Positions 23,290-38,700 are shown, counted from the first letter of the stretch. The stretch: DNA of 64,000 nt from Pseudoscleropodium purum (GCA_963969395.1 OZ017801.1:20589611-20653610); one strand, 5' to 3'. Made by a program: numbers and translations. The notes: a model not told the origin generated them from the sequence alone.

Positions 23290-25910
23290 TGAAATTTGGA
23301 TTGCATTAGGTTGAGTTAGCAATCACAATCAATGTCTTGAATGATAGTGATGGACTAAGTGATTAGTAAATTGCCATTGGAAATTTCACCTTTTCAATTT
23401 CAATTTGTCACAATTAAAAAATAACTTTCTTGAGTGTAAATTCATCACATGAAGCAACATCATGTTGTGGCCATTTTAACTTTTAAGAAATATTGTGACT
23501 ATTATAAGATGAATAAGAGGACCATTATAAATACATTTTCTGATGGGTTGGGGTAGTCTAGAGACTCTTTAGAGTGAATTAAGTAGCAAACTACAAAAAA
23601 TGTGGAAGATGTGTTATATTTCAACTTAAAAGGAATATTTTTATGACCATAATTTTTAAACAAAATTTGCAAATTGGGACCTATTGTTATTATCATCATC
23701 ATTGTTATAATTATATTGATGATCGTATGAATTCTTTCACAAAAAAATCTCTATGCTAAAGATAAATAGGTATAACCTATAATATTTCAATAGGAATGTA
23801 GAAATATTTAGATATAAACTTTGTTGCATGATAATGCTCAAATCATATCACCCCACCCATGATCCAACCATACCACACAAATCAAAATTGATTGAGTAAT
23901 TATCTAATAATGATTATTTTGTGATTGTTTTTTCGTCATAAATTATGTGGGAATGATGCATGATTGTTCTTGATAAAAAAATTTATGAGAAATGTCAAAG
24001 TACATGATATTGTCCTTCAATAGAAAATTAAATATGAAAAAATAGGTTTGTTTTAAAAGTACTACGTCCATTAGAAGATTTGTGAATTTTGAAGAAAGCC
24101 TTGTCTTAGGAAGGTAAATAAGCCCCTTATTTTGCAAATATTTTTGTACCATGCTACTAAAAAAATATCATATTTAGCTATTAGGATTAATACAAAATAA
24201 TTCTAAAAATTTATGCCAAATTTTTTGAATTTTTTTGAAAAAATAAATGAATTTGGGAATAGATAAAAAAAATATTATAAGATATAAGCAAATTAAATAA
24301 TCATTCAACAAAGAATACCAATTCTTATAATCCTAGACAATAATCTCCTATTTTTGTCTATCTTATTTCAAAACTAGTTGTAATTATAGGAGAATTACCT
24401 AAAATATTGCTTGATTATTTTGAAAAAACTTATTGAAGACAATTACAAGTGATTTATTATACTTAATATTTATTCAACGTGAAAAGACCTTTTATTGAGT
24501 ATTATACATATTGTAGTATTATTTTTTCATGTAACATAAGTAACTTCAATAAATTATCAAGAATTTCAAGGTTTACCAAGAAGAATAAACAAGTAGTATT
24601 TTTTTCAATAAACAAAACTTATTTTACATTGTACAAACTAATACATGTTAGGGCCTGGCCCTTAAGTTGCACATTACATAAAAAGATGATGTTTATGTGG
24701 TCCTTTTGATAGTCCTTCTTAGATTTTTTTTCTAATAGCTTTAGATATACATGTTCAGGGACCTTCTCAAAGGGTCAAATATCTTTTAATGACACCAAAC
24801 AATTAACCAATATTCATTATGAAATATAGAAATTTAATTTGCCTAAGTGAAGTAGACAACTTGACTACTATAAAAGTGTCATATGTGTAATTAATTTTTA
24901 GTTTTGGTCAAGTAATGAAACTTGAGTTAAATTATTCATATTATTTAGATGGTTGTTACATTAGCCCTATCCATGTTTTTTATTATAATGTTTCTTAATG
25001 ACCATTGAGCATTATTGTCATCGAAAAAATTTGGTAAGCTATTCAAGTAAATATTCTTGTCATGACCAAAATGAAAATTAAGCCTTCTAAAGATTATGCA
25101 AAAATCAATTGTAGTAATTTATAGAAGAAATTGATAAGAAGAGCAATCAAAAAATTATAGCTTGATGTATTAGTTAAAAAAAAACCAATTTGAAGACTTG
25201 TTGAAAATTGATAATTTTGTCACTCCCTGTAATGAACCCAAATATTTAAACTTATAAACTTGCCATGTCTATGAAATGTGTAGGTAGTCGGTTAAGTTTG
25301 GTCAGAGGAATTAATTCAATTCTTTAAATTTGTATATATATAATCAAGCTCTTAAGAGTTAAGACCCCAATTCCATGTAAGAAATTTTCAAATATATTAC
25401 AATCCCAAAAATTTAGTTTAAAAATTGACCATATGATTCTTTAATTAATTTTTTAAAATATATTATTCCAAAATTTTAGTGTGAAAATCTCCACCAATTG
25501 CAAGTTGAATATGCCAAAACTTCATAAAGTTAGTAGTATTTCCTAGCCGACTAGCCCATCCTAAAAGTGAAGTTTTGTCTTTCAACATTTTAAGAAAATA
25601 ACACATATGCCTAGAGTGTGTACTATTTATCCAATTTTTTAGAAAATGGATTGAAAATATATGCAAAATAATTAAATAAAAAAAAATGACATATTCATCT
25701 TTGAAAAAATTATTGAGTAGAAACTAGAAAGTGGTACATGATGAAGGAAAAAACTAAATTGCTAATAATCTTTACAAAAAATTGAGAATTATAAAATTCC
25801 AATAGTGAGAATATTCTAGTAAGCAACAAATGTCTTTTTCTTTTTTCTATTTAAATTTTTTTCAAAATTGAGTTCACAAAAATAATCTTTATACATTTAT
25901 TATTTAATTA
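23290..25910. other. AT-rich gene-poor sequence
   Basis: Strongly AT-rich DNA with only short open frames of biased composition. No gene, RNA gene or complete transposon is recognised. Confidence 0.5.
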
Positions 25911-26585
<675 letters not shown>

Positions 26586-27952
26586 CATTTAATACTCTCA
26601 TGTAGTTGAATGATTTATACTAAGGTTCATGCAATAGTGCGTAAGACTTAATATGTCACTTTCATATCCTACGCAACATACATGTCTAATGCTATAGAGA
26701 CAATCTTATGCCTAATATAACCTAAGGTGAACAATGGTGAGAGCTATGCAATAGTACCTTTTTCTATGAATTCATGAATTAGTTTCACTAGTCATGTATT
26801 AAACATATAAAAATCAAGGGAGGAATAGATGACTTCTTTATTCACAAAAAATCATCTCTTGGATGCAACCAAATGATTGTAGTCTTTCTTGCAAAATTAT
26901 TGTAGTCTTTCTAGCAAAATTAATTTCTAATCATTTTCAGTTCTTTATCTCTAAAGGGCATGCTAGTCATCATAGAAGTCATTCTTTTTCGGTACCATGT
27001 GAATCATTTGCTTCAAAAAGAAATCACGAGCACTCATATATTGGAGGTCAAACTACTATACAAAACTTTCTGCATTTCCCACTCAAAAATCCACACAAAT
27101 ATCTAAGGATGAACATCACCAATTCTGTCCTACATAGAAAGATTCTTTCTTGTCATCCATCATACACTTGTCAGCGGCGGCATTCTTTTAGGGTTCAATG
27201 AGCCAACTTCATGACCCTCCCCCCCCCTCCGACCACCTTAGCAAGCAAGCTGACCACAGCATGGGCGGTGGCCAGCGAAGAAGAACATGAAACCAATGAT
27301 GACTAACTCAACTCAATGGTGGCTTGCGAGTTGCGGCAGTGAAATTTCAATGGAATGTAAAGCTAAGATACGTTAACACTTAACACACAAGTTAAGCTTT
27401 TATCATATCAATATTTCGTTGTTGTTAAGGTAAGGTACAGATGGAGAGCAATTCAACAATAGCCACAGAAATAAAAATGTTATATTTTTAAAAAAGAAGC
27501 ACAAATAATTTTATTTCTAATTTTTTTAAAAGCACAAAGTGGAACTTGATTCTCCTGGTGCATGACAGGTGGACCCAAAGGATTGGGAGCATGGCGGTGC
27601 AGTGCTGCATTAGAATACCGGTAAAAGGGAAATCTATGGAGATTTGGATGCCAAGTGTGTAGCCCATCTGGCTCCAGACGGAGCTGCACATGTTGCTTGT
27701 CCGGACTGCCGTTGATACCTTAAAAACTGTTCATTTGCATGGCAGAAACAGTGGCTTTATTTTCTTATCAATTACTGTATGGATTCAGTCATGGTGGATC
27801 AGAAAGACGGAGTATTATTATTCATCACGAAGTGGTCGGCTCAGATGGCCAGTTTCAGTTTGTGGACGGCCTGACATGGCTGGAGACTCCCATGCCAAAT
27901 TGACCAAGCTGGCTTTGTTCGGTGTGGGGGGAGATCGTACCATGTGTGCTTG
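26586..27952. other. AT-rich flank with one dispersed repeat copy, no gene seen
   Basis: Contains the repeat copy at 26999-27162, a C-run near 27215, and moderately GC-rich sequence at 27540-27950 with open frames of no recognisable family. Confidence 0.4.
26999..27162 (+). repeat. Dispersed repeat, copy B (inverted relative to 22938-23084)
   Basis: Shares the block order of copy A in opposite orientation: GTGAATCATTTGCTTCAAAAA, ATTGGAGGTCAAACTA, AAGGATGAACATC, CAATTCTGTCC, GATTCTTTCT. Together the two copies bracket about 3.9 kb that includes the ATTT microsatellite. Confidence 0.65.
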
Positions 27953-28363
27953 TTTCACAAATCAAACCCAAGTGGAATTATGATTTGTCAATGGAAATTG
28001 TAATTACTGTGAATTTTTAAAGTGGTTTGTGGTGTAAGAATGACAAAACCGCTTATTTCACAAATCAAACCCAAATTGAAATGTAATTTTTCGATGAAAA
28101 TTATAATTTCTGTGAATTTCTAAAGTGTTTTGCAGTCTAAGAATTGCAAAACCACTTATTTCACAAATCAAACCCAAGTGGGATTATAATTTTTCGATGA
28201 AAATTATGATTTCTGTGAATTTTTTAAGTAGTTTGTGGCCTAAAAACTACATAATTGCTTTTTCACAAATCAAATCCAAGTAGAATTATAATTTTTGAAT
28301 TAAAATTGTAATTTTTGTGAATTTCTAAAGTGGTTTGCGGCTTAAGAATAACAGAATTGCTCA
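27953..28363 (+). repeat. 103-bp tandem array, four copies
   Basis: Units begin TTTCACAAATCAAA at 27953, 28056, 28159 and 28261 (period 103, 103, 102). Each continues with CCAAGT-GAATTATAATTT, a GTGAATTT block, then AGTGGTTTG and ACAAAACC-like sequence. Divergence between units is moderate. A fifth, separated copy is at about 28624-28735. Confidence 0.85.
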
Positions 28364-28623
28364 TAGAGTCGAGTTGTGAACATCCTACAAACAATCCATA
28401 TCTATTTGTCCATGTATTCAATGGTACTTAAGTAATCACTATTCAAAGATTGCTATGTTACTTGATTTGACCAAGATCTTCCAATTGGTGTAGGTCGGGA
28501 CTGGAAGATCATACTAGACGAGGAAGGGCAATAAGCCTATTACCACCCTAATTTGCAATCTGAGTGAATATCTTAAGGCCAAGTGTAAAAGGGGCACATA
28601 TTTTCTATAAAGGTGTGCACTTG

Positions 28624-28735
28624 TTTTACAAATTAAACCCAAGTGGAATTATAATTTTATGATGAAAATTGTAATTTTTGTAAATTTTTGAAGTGGTCTA
28701 CAACTTGAAATTACAAAACCACTTATAGAGTGGAA
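28624..28735 (+). repeat. Isolated fifth copy of the 103-bp repeat
   Basis: Starts TTTTACAAATTAAACCCAAGTGGAATTATAA in the form of the array units. It is followed by a flank that also matches the sequence after array copy 4 (CCTACAAACAA and a CAATGGTA block), so the flank was duplicated with it. Confidence 0.75.
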
Positions 28736-31700
28736 TCACGAACGTCCTACAAACAACTTACTCAGTATCCACCTTTCCATATAATTATCCAATGGTATTG
28801 AAGTAGGCACCATTAATGGATTGAGATTATCCCTTGTTGGAATTAATGCATTGATTTTGTTAGAAAATGAACGAATTTGGATGTTTTTTTTGGTAGGAAT
28901 TAGGGCCATAAGTGGCATGATGGAATTGGACAATGAACGAAATTAGGCTAGGCTGGTCTAACTTAGTGATATTCAATTTCAAAGGATATCATTGAGTTTG
29001 AAGTTACTAGTTGCATATTCAACTTGAACAATGAATCAAAGGTATCAATAAAATTAGGAATGCTTTTGTGGATATCAATGTATTGTTATAAATTTTGGCT
29101 TTGGGAAATGCATACCCAATTGATAAGGCAGATTACTCTAAACCAACCTCTTACATTTGAAAGGAAGCTAAACTCCTTCAAACATTTTTCTAGAAAAAAA
29201 GAATTTACGAAGAGAAATAAAATGGAATTGGCATTTAATCCAAGTTGTTTTCATATTTTTGGAACCTTCATGGAATTAGTTATTAATTTTGAATTTAAAA
29301 CACAATGCGCACTAAAAGTGACCACCTTCTTTAAATGTACACTATTGTATATTGAAGAAAACAAAATAGACCTCTATCTTAGTGGTTGCTTTTAGAGCAC
29401 ATGCATGAACAAATTGCAGAAATTCTTGTTCCTATATTTATAGCTCAAGAACCTAATACAACGTTACTAACAAAAAAGCATGAATTTCATAATCTTGTAT
29501 TTTTTTCAAAACTTCAAGTGTTACAAAAATTAATTTTATTTCTTGCAATTCTCCCACCCTAACTAGAATTCATGAAATTGCAGTAGTTGTACTCATAACC
29601 ACTACTATAACTACTAGCACATTTCAAGTTCTAACTTGAACTACATTAATAATATTGTTATGACATTCTAAGCTGCACTCATGTAGACCATCCAAAAGAT
29701 AACAAGCCACTCCTATAATACAATGTCATGAAGTGGGATGTTTACTATTTAAAAGTTAGGCATTTGTCTACATCTACATCAGTTCTAAGTGAGTGTTGTT
29801 AAGGTGGTAAGAAAAGGCTTGCTATGGTAGTTCTAAAAAATAGGATTTGAAAAGGGGTTGACAATTCTATGGACTTTCAATTGGGTTCTATGACTATGCT
29901 CTTAAACAATAGACAGAAAACTTCAAAGACTAAGAAAAAAACTGCCAAACATAATAATATCAAAAACCAATAAAAATCAAATGACACTCACAAATCTCTG
30001 CTCAAACAAATATACAAAGTTTTATTTTCCAAACTAGTTTTGCACCCCAAAAAGAAGCGCTCATCAGTGGAGAAAGCACAAAAAAATGAGAGCATTAAAA
30101 TTAGGCTTCTTGGGAGGTTGGTAAAAGATTGACAATTGTGTAGCTCATAGGTGAATTTTAAGTTGAGTTTTATTATAATTATAAGATTTGTAGCCATAAG
30201 TCCTTTCTTTGGATACTTAAGGTTGTGGCATTTTTTCTTTGGAATCAACCTTTTCTGTGTAAATTTTTTTAATTTTGTGATAATTTTTGGTCTCTTTAAG
30301 TATCGTCATTGCTTTTAGTGAGTATTTCTTTACTTTTTTTTCTTCTTATGAGGGGTTAATACTTTGGATCTTGAGAGGTTGTAATAGGAAAAACTTGAGA
30401 AGGATTCAAGCACTATTAGGTCTTAATATTACCAATGGCTAGGTTTAAAGTTTTAGAATTGTAGAATGTAGTAAATATGCTAAAGCAACAACCATGTTTT
30501 CATTTAACTATAAAGCAAGTGTTAATGGAAAACTAATTTTATTTGGCTCATTAGGAGGAAACTGAACCCTAAAAAAAGGCTACTTTATAGTGTAAAAATT
30601 TAGGTGGGAAAGAGCCTTATCAACTCACTAATGAGGACAACATCTAATGTATAATGGGCTTAAAACATGTCATGATTATCCAAGCTATGTGGCTACTAGG
30701 ATTATGATGGCTTTGTCATGGAGGATGGCTAGCGCATGCTTTTATTCCCACAAGTTTCCACATGCCAAGTGGCCATTACCAAATACCAACCTTTACTGTT
30801 CCTTTATGGTGGCACCAATGGTGATGTGGACAACTGCATACTCACCTCAATTAGTACTAAAATTAGTGAGAAATCTTAAAGCCTTTCAATAAGTTCAATT
30901 CCCTCTTAATTAATGATTGTGGTTGGATTTTGTTTTAAAATTAATACTTTCTTGATCATTGGCATTTCTATTTCTTTCACAAGAAATTAAGTTTTTCTTG
31001 GACATTGGCATTTTTGTTTCTTTCAAAAACACTTACTACAACCAAGAGCCTTGTGCTTTGCTGGATAGGAGCAAAAATCTCATAGTACAATGGCCTTGTA
31101 CAATCTTTAAGGCTAAATAAATAGGGTCAACTTTTAATTCGTTGCAAGCCCCAATAGACAAGTGCTTGCCAATATCTACAACCACTCTAGAATAGAAAAA
31201 TAAAACTAAAATCCAAATAAAATGAGTTAAGAAAAATAAAAAGACCATATGCAAATAATGAAGAACCATAAGATTGAATTACTTGAGACACTTGTGCCTA
31301 TGAAAAGTCAAGAAGACATCTATTAATTGTATTTGAACTTTCTGCAAAATTTCCTTACGTAATATGAATAACAATTGTTAATTGCTAGTATTATTCCATA
31401 CATTATTTTGCAATTTTTTTTTAGCAAAATGAAAAATAACTACTAAACTAACATTATGCATCCATAAAAAACCAAGATTATATTATTTCAAGAAAATAAT
31501 TCACATGTTCTACCTCTTTTAGGTTCATTACAAAGAAATCTAACCCATCTTGATAAGGCAATGGTGGCCAGCCCAGCCCAACGTTGCCCTCCCTCCCTTA
31601 AGCCTTATAAAGGGCAATCCAATTGCAACAGGCTTGATAGGGTCCTAAGCCTTCAACCTCCAACTTAAACCACTGCCACCAAAACCAAACTAAAATTTCA

Positions 31701-31879
31701 AACTCAAACCTTCTCTAAATAATCCTAAAATTTTTTACTAAAAAAGGTGGGGTATAAACCTAAAGAGGGGACAAGAAAAAAAAATTTAATTCCAAAAAAG
31801 TACAAAAAAGTCTAACAGAAGTTCCAATTTCTACATTACCTGCATGAGTATCTTCTTCTTTGTGAAATGCTTTGGATTT
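28736..31879. other. AT-rich gene-poor sequence
   Basis: No convincing gene. A GC-richer patch lies at 31561-31680 and an open frame at 30647-30892, neither with a recognised family. Confidence 0.45.
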
Positions 31880-32850
31880 TTTTAACTGCTAAAGTTTCTT
31901 GACTATCTTTTCACCAAAAATGCTCCAAAATTGCCATTTCCTGTACAAATTTCAAATTTCAGAAAAGAAGCATTTTTGAACACATAAAACCATAGTATCT
32001 TAAAGTAAATTGGTTTGAAAAGATGTGGAAAAAATTTCAGAAAATTTGACTCTGTATATTGCAAGATATTAGCATTTGAAGTGACAAAAATCATTATTTT
32101 GGCCCCGCATAAAACCAAGTAGCTGCACTTCACAAGGTCACAGTTGTAAAAAAAAAGGTTCAAAATGGTAGTGCTTCTTTGAATTGATTCTTCAAATCAT
32201 ATTAGCTACATAACTGAAATTTTTTAGATCATTTGAAATTATGCAACATATAGGAAAAAAATGATAAGTAGAAAGATGTAGAAAATGATTTAAAATACTA
32301 AATTGTAAACAATTTATTTATGAAATTGAAAAATTCCAATCCCAATTTTTGTAATGTTGTAATAAATAATCTTTGCTTTATTTATTTTTATTCTTTTCCC
32401 AAAACATTGAAAATTGAGCTCAATAGAAGACTTCAAAGTTTATTTTGGAGTAGACAATCTATAGATGCTCGCAAACTAAAACACCTCATAAATTTAGACT
32501 CATTGATCAAAATGGAATGATTCAAATCTTTCTATATATACATAAATCTAGAAAATCAATTTCAAATTTGGATTTTTGAAAAAAATGAATTTTTTTCAGA
32601 TTTGCTCGGACTACTCGAGTTGAGAAACAAACTACATACTAGGCCATAACTTTTGATTCATATTTCCAAATGTTTTGAAATTTAATGCACATAAAAGATA
32701 CTGCTTGTTGGCACTTTTCATTAAAATTTGGGCCCAAAATATAAAAATCTCTAGTCACACGCATTTGCCCAAAATTTCTATGTTGCCAAAAATGCAACTT
32801 GATCCTTTAAGGGTTAAAAATGAAGGCATCAAATTGGTTTTATAGATTTT
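31880..32850 (+). repeat. Left arm of a large diverged inverted repeat
   Basis: Over about 950 bp this arm matches the reverse complement of 34770-35740. Shared anchors in order include TTGCAAGATATTAGCATTTGAAGTGAC (given here only as two blocks, TTGCAAGATATTAGC and ATTTGAAGTGACAAA), AACATATAGGAAAAAAAT, AATAAGTAGAAAGA, GACTTCAAAGTTT, CTCATTGATC, TATATAAATCTAGA and TTGCCAAAA. Confidence 0.7.
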
Positions 32851-33337
32851 CATCCAAAATTTCAAGATAGAAATATAGATTTTATAATTTTATTGACAAG
32901 TGAAGTTGCTTGAATCATTTTACATCTTCTCAAATTGGGAAGGTAAGACTTCTTTCAAATTAATACTTCTTTAACTATTATTAATACCAATTTTTACTTT
33001 TTCTTCAATTTGTATAAAACATTTGAAATTCTTGGCAATATATTTTTCAACAAAAAACTTACGCAAAATTTGAAATTCAAACCTATGGTAGACAATAATA
33101 TAATTCTAAGGTTTTAAAAAATGGCTCTCTTAAGTAGAAGGGGGGGCCCAAAATGCCTCTCAAACCTAGATTGCAAGCTCACAAATTAAATCTTTTAATA
33201 TTTAAATTAATTTTTTTGAGTAGTTGAAATTTGAGATTAAAACTATTTTCTAAGGTTTAAATTTATTTATTTATTTAATTTTTTGAAACTATTGAATTCA
33301 AAATTTATTTTATACTTCATATCTTAATTTTTATATG

Positions 33338-33338
<1 letters not shown>

Positions 33339-33418
<80 letters not shown>

Positions 33419-33513
33419 TTTTTTTTCTTTTTTCTTTTTTCTTTTTTCTTTTTTTCTTTTTTTCTTTTTTTCTTTTTTTCTTTTTTTTCTTTTTTTTTTT
33501 TTTTTTTTTTTTT
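33339..33513 (+). repeat. Compound microsatellite: (TA)n then pyrimidine tract
   Basis: About 31 TA units (33339-33400) are followed by a T-run and a T-rich tract with single C residues every 6-8 bases (to 33513). It lies between the two inverted arms. Confidence 0.95.
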
Positions 33514-34769
33514 GTGTTTTTAAACTTTCCTTGAATTGTTTGATAATTTATTTATAATTCTTGTATTTTATTTGTAATTCAAGTTGTTTTTTTCTATTCA
33601 TTTATTTTAATTTATAAATATAATTGAATAATGACCATTTTAAATTCTTTTCCCAAAAATTAATATCCTACATTTTAAAAGAAATTTTTTTCACATTTTA
33701 AAATTATTTTCCTTATTGCATTTTTAAAGTTAGTTTTATATTGCTATTATACATATGTACATATATGCATGTGCAATTGTTGGAAGAAACATTCCCTCAA
33801 CACTTGCTCTATTAGAGAAGATGGATTGATTTGTGTGCAGTGGGTGTCCAATTGTATGTAGTATAATTGGCACAATGTCTATCTTGTATACTTACCAAAA
33901 TTGTCATATCTTATTGAAGAATTCAAGATTTTAAATCAAATTTGGACATGTTATAACACAATTAACACAATTGCATAAAATAATTTAAAAAAATGATTTA
34001 TACCACTATTTTATTTTCTACAATGTAATCTAATTTATTATCAATAAAACTATAGAAGTATATTATTTTTAAGATTCTTTATTAAATAGAATGAGAATTC
34101 CTTTGAGGATTTTCTATTTATAATTTCATGAATTGAAAAATTATTTTAAAATGAAACTCCAAATATTTTAAATTATTAAGATTTTCCAAAAATCTTCAAA
34201 AAATAATAATTTTTTTTGAAAGTATACAAAATATTTATATATTATTTTTTAGAATGTTTTTGGAGACTTTAGGAATAAATGAAAAGAACCTTAAATATTA
34301 GAGGTCGCATTTTTGTTGGTAACATTTCACTCTATGAGATTTTAAAGTTTGGGGAATTTTATAGAAGCAAATTTTTGTTGAATTTCCATTCTACTTACTA
34401 TAGAATCTTGAAAACAAAATAATTGGGCTCAATTGCTTAAGGTCATCAACTTGATACAAAGAATAGAACTTTTTTTTCTTTTTGGTTGGATAGTAAAACA
34501 AATAATCTTCATTAGAATCAAGAAGTTCTTTGTATCTATAAATATGGATGAAATGCGCAAATTTTAAATGATATTTCATTGATCCATCCAAATACACATA
34601 CATTCATTCCAAATAGAGCATGTTTTTCAAAGATTTTGTAGCAATTAGAAATTTTACTCATTGTAAAAGTATTGCCAAATCTTTCTACAAAAGTATTACA
34701 CTTGTTTTGCTTACAAAAGTTCCCTAAATGAAGGTTAATTCCAATGTTGGATGTAGGTGTCATTGTAGC

Positions 34770-35740
34770 TTGAGTATTGTCTTAATTCTTAACCCCTAAA
34801 TGCCTAAACTACGTTTTTTTGGCAACATAGCAATTTTGGGCAACTCACTACAAATGAATTTTTTATTTTTTACTTTTGAAATTTGAACACAGCATGTGAT
34901 CAAGGAGTAGCTTTAAGGCCCAACAATTTTCATAACTTTTGACCACATGGGTAAAAAGTTATTGTATGATATGTACTTTTCATTGCTTGACCAGTAGCCC
35001 GGGCAACAAAAAAACTTTTCTTAAAATCGTTTTTTTAAGGAATTAAAATTTAAAATTGATTCTCTAGATTTATATATACTTGGAAAGCTTTCAATCATTA
35101 CATTTCGATCAATGAGTCAAAAGTTATGAAGAGTTTTAGTTTATATAAGTTTGCAAGTCATAATTGAATTTTTACTCTAAAACAAACTTTGAAGTCCTTT
35201 ATTTAACTCAATTTTCAATATTTTTGGAAAAAAAATAATAACATTAGGTATAGATTGTTTATTACAACATTAAAACCGTTGGGATTGGCATTTTTCAATC
35301 CCGTAAATAAATTATTAATAATTTTGTATTTTGAATCATTCTCTCCTTCTTTCTACTTATTATTTTTTTCCTATATGTTGTATAATTCCAAATGATCTGA
35401 AAATTTTCAAGCAAGTAGAAAACTTGACTTGAAAAATGAATGTAAAGAGTAACCACCATGTTGGACACTTTTTCATGCCAATGTGACCTTCTGAAGTCCA
35501 GTTGCTTAGTTTTCCACAGGGTTGAAAAAAATATATTTGTCACTTCAAATGCTAATATCTTGCAATTTTCATAGTGGAAATTTCTGAAATTTTTAGCACG
35601 TGCTCTTGAACTATCTTAATACAAGATCCTTTGGTTACATGTGTCCAAAAATGTTTTTTTTTTCTGAAATTTGGTACTTGTATTAGAAATGATAGTTTGA
35701 GAGCAGTTTTTGTGAAAACATAGTCAAAATCGTTTAAGGG
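34770..35740 (-). repeat. Right arm of the large diverged inverted repeat
   Basis: This is the reverse-complement partner of 31880-32850. Both arms have a TTTAAGGGTTA-like phrase near their inner ends and GACTAT-TTTTCAC near their outer ends. The interior between the arms is about 1.9 kb and shows no coding sequence. Confidence 0.7.
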
Positions 35741-38700
35741 TTAGTATCATTTTCTAAGCCTAGACCAAGTTGGTTTCAAATTGATCAAATTACCTTTAAT
35801 ACACTAAATATTGTAGTAGTAACATTCAATTGAAGTACCATAGTTGTTAATCAACCTTGGAGGTTTCAATTTTAATAAATTTGACTTCATACTATTACTA
35901 CATCAGGATGGGATTGCCACATGAGCATTTTTCCTAGCAAGAATTATTTCAATAGAATAATGTCTAGGATGATTTTTATAGATTTATCAATGATCAAGCA
36001 AAAATTTCCATCTCATGCTTAAGCTCACACTATATAGGTGCAAATTCTAATTGAATTCTAAATCTTGTTATTGAGATTCTTAATTGAATCTTAAACCTTG
36101 ATAGGAAGACTTCTTCTCAAATTAGTATAAGAGGTTCAAAGACTTTAGATGAATGCAGCATTGGTATTTTTATTCTACATTTTTTATTTTTAAAATTGAA
36201 CTGCTACTTTTTTATTTTGGAATATTATTTTGTATTCAAAATGTCATAATAAATTATGAAATAAATTTTTTCATATAGTTTAATAGTTTTTTCCTAAAAA
36301 TTATTTAATTTATTATAATTAAACTATACAATAATATATTTTCTAATTTTTCATAATTTATTGTCTTGTACATTAAAAATTATGTTTTTTAATCATTTAA
36401 TTGATAATTTTATATTTATATTTTTTGAATTGTCGTAGTTCATTTTCAGAATTCTTGTAAATTAAAAATATATAATTTATTTTCATACTTCATTGTCTTT
36501 GTTATTGTCTAAATGAATGAATGAATTATTTTTTTTAAAATTTACAATAATTTTTTAAATTTAGTTTTATAGTTTTCAATATCGTTTACTTGTATTCTTT
36601 TCATTGTAATTCAATTATGAGAAATAATTTATTGTCTAAATTGTCATAATTTATTGTCTTATTCAACATTAATTCTGAAATTTCGATAATTTCATTTTCA
36701 TAAATACCATTCTATTTTTATTTTCTTAATTTTTATAAATTCATATTTAAAAAAATTATAATCTATTGACCTAATGTCTTTATTTTTTAAATTTTTTAAA
36801 TTTTTTAAAATTTTTAAATTTTTTTTCTAATTTAGCAGATGTTATTTTTTTATTTTTTTAATTGGTTATTTATCATATTTTATTTTTGGTGAATTAATTC
36901 TATAAAATTTAATTTTCACCAAAAGTTTTTAATATCAATTTTCAAACTTTTCTTCATATATTGACAATGATTTTGGTTAGAGAGATGTTTTAAGCAACAT
37001 TTTTATTATAATATTATGTATTGTTTATTGTTTAATTTTTTCATATAAATTTAAATTATTTTCCTTATGTTTAAAAATATTTGTATTATAATGAAACAAT
37101 CTTTATTGTCAGAGAGAGTGAGAGAGCCAAAAGAACAAGAGGGAAAATGACTAAAGAGATAAAGAGTCCCCTTTAATTATTTTCTTAATAACCTTAATTC
37201 TTGGTGGCTAGCTACTACTAATCCTATTCCTATACAAATCCTACACCAAACCAAAAAATTATTATAATTTTTGTACCTAAGTCCCCCAAAGATGGAAATG
37301 AAGATAGTTATGATTCTTGAATTCTAGAACCTTTTCACCACCTCATATGCCATCCATAAATAGTAGGATAGAATTGACAATTCCTTACTATATAATACGG
37401 ATCCTTTCATTTGCACAGTTTTATTAATTTTTTTATTCTAGTGACCCAATGTGTACTCCCAACGTGACCCCCCTACCTCTACATTGGAATCATTTTTATT
37501 ATTATCTTTTTATTCATCTTTCTAAGCAAAATTGTTGAAGTCATTCTTGGCACTATACTCATCTCAATCTTTACTACTTGAATTGCCATACGTACCTCCA
37601 TTGCTAGAAAACAAGTCTTCCTACTAATAGAATAATCTTCTTTGTGATATCCTACTAGGTCTATATATAATTGTATTTTCTTTTTGCTTGTTTTTACAAT
37701 GCTTCAAGGTGAACTCGTTGATAAGGACAAGGTGTGATAAGGTATAAAAAGGTTTTTCCTTATAGAGGACATATAAACCTAGACGCTTCTTTTTGTATAT
37801 AGTACAAAAAAGTAACAACTAAATAAATGGAAAAACTATGAAGATAAGTTCTTTGGGGGGAAGGCTCAAGTTAGCTAGAGTTATAGAAAACTAAGGTCAT
37901 ATACTATATAAGCAAATTAGGAAATAATATGCTATTAAGTTATATAAAAAATACTAATATAGAAATATCCATGTACAATACCATGAAACAGATCCACATA
38001 AATATGTCTAGCAATTATTAGACTTATAAATTCAATCTCCATGTAAATTAATGCTATATACTATAAATAATTTAGAAAAATATCACATAATAAAAATCTC
38101 TCAATGCGTATTACTCATAGCAATGGTCTATTATTGTATGTTTACTTTTAAAGCAAAAGTCTTATGTTCTACTTGCATTTTCTATAGACTCTTTTTTGTT
38201 CTTCCAACCTTTAAATAATTTCTACAGTGATTCATTTCATTCAATCTCTTTGATTATTATGTTGAGTTATAGCCAATCTAAAAGTTTCAATGATCTCTAA
38301 AGACCATTTATCCCTCTCTACTTTTAACCAACCTAATCCAAACTATAACATAATAAAAATTTCAAATCATAGCCATACAATAATCATACTCATCAAGTTT
38401 GCTTCAAAGCAATTGTATTTTGTATTTTTTTGTTGCAATGTATAGGCAATAAAAACAGTTTTGATTGACAATAACTACAATTTCACCTAAATAATGCTTA
38501 AGATCTAGTATCAAAGGATAAGGTGGTAGAGAATTATTGATAACATGGTGATAACTCACTTCTAGGTAGGAGCCCACCTATGTTTCATCAATGAATTTTC
38601 TTATACATGATACTTGGTGTGGCAATATTGGTATGATTTTTAGTATGATGGAAAACCAGAACTACTTGCTCGAGACTACAATGTACAAAAAACAATTGAA

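Noticed and set aside
27953..28363. Regular repeats considered as a CRISPR-like array
   Set aside because: The repeats are head-to-tail 103-bp units without unique spacers, in a plant nuclear context.
33335..33523. Open frame encoding alternating Ile-Tyr then Phe runs
   Set aside because: It is only the translation of the TA and T-rich microsatellite.
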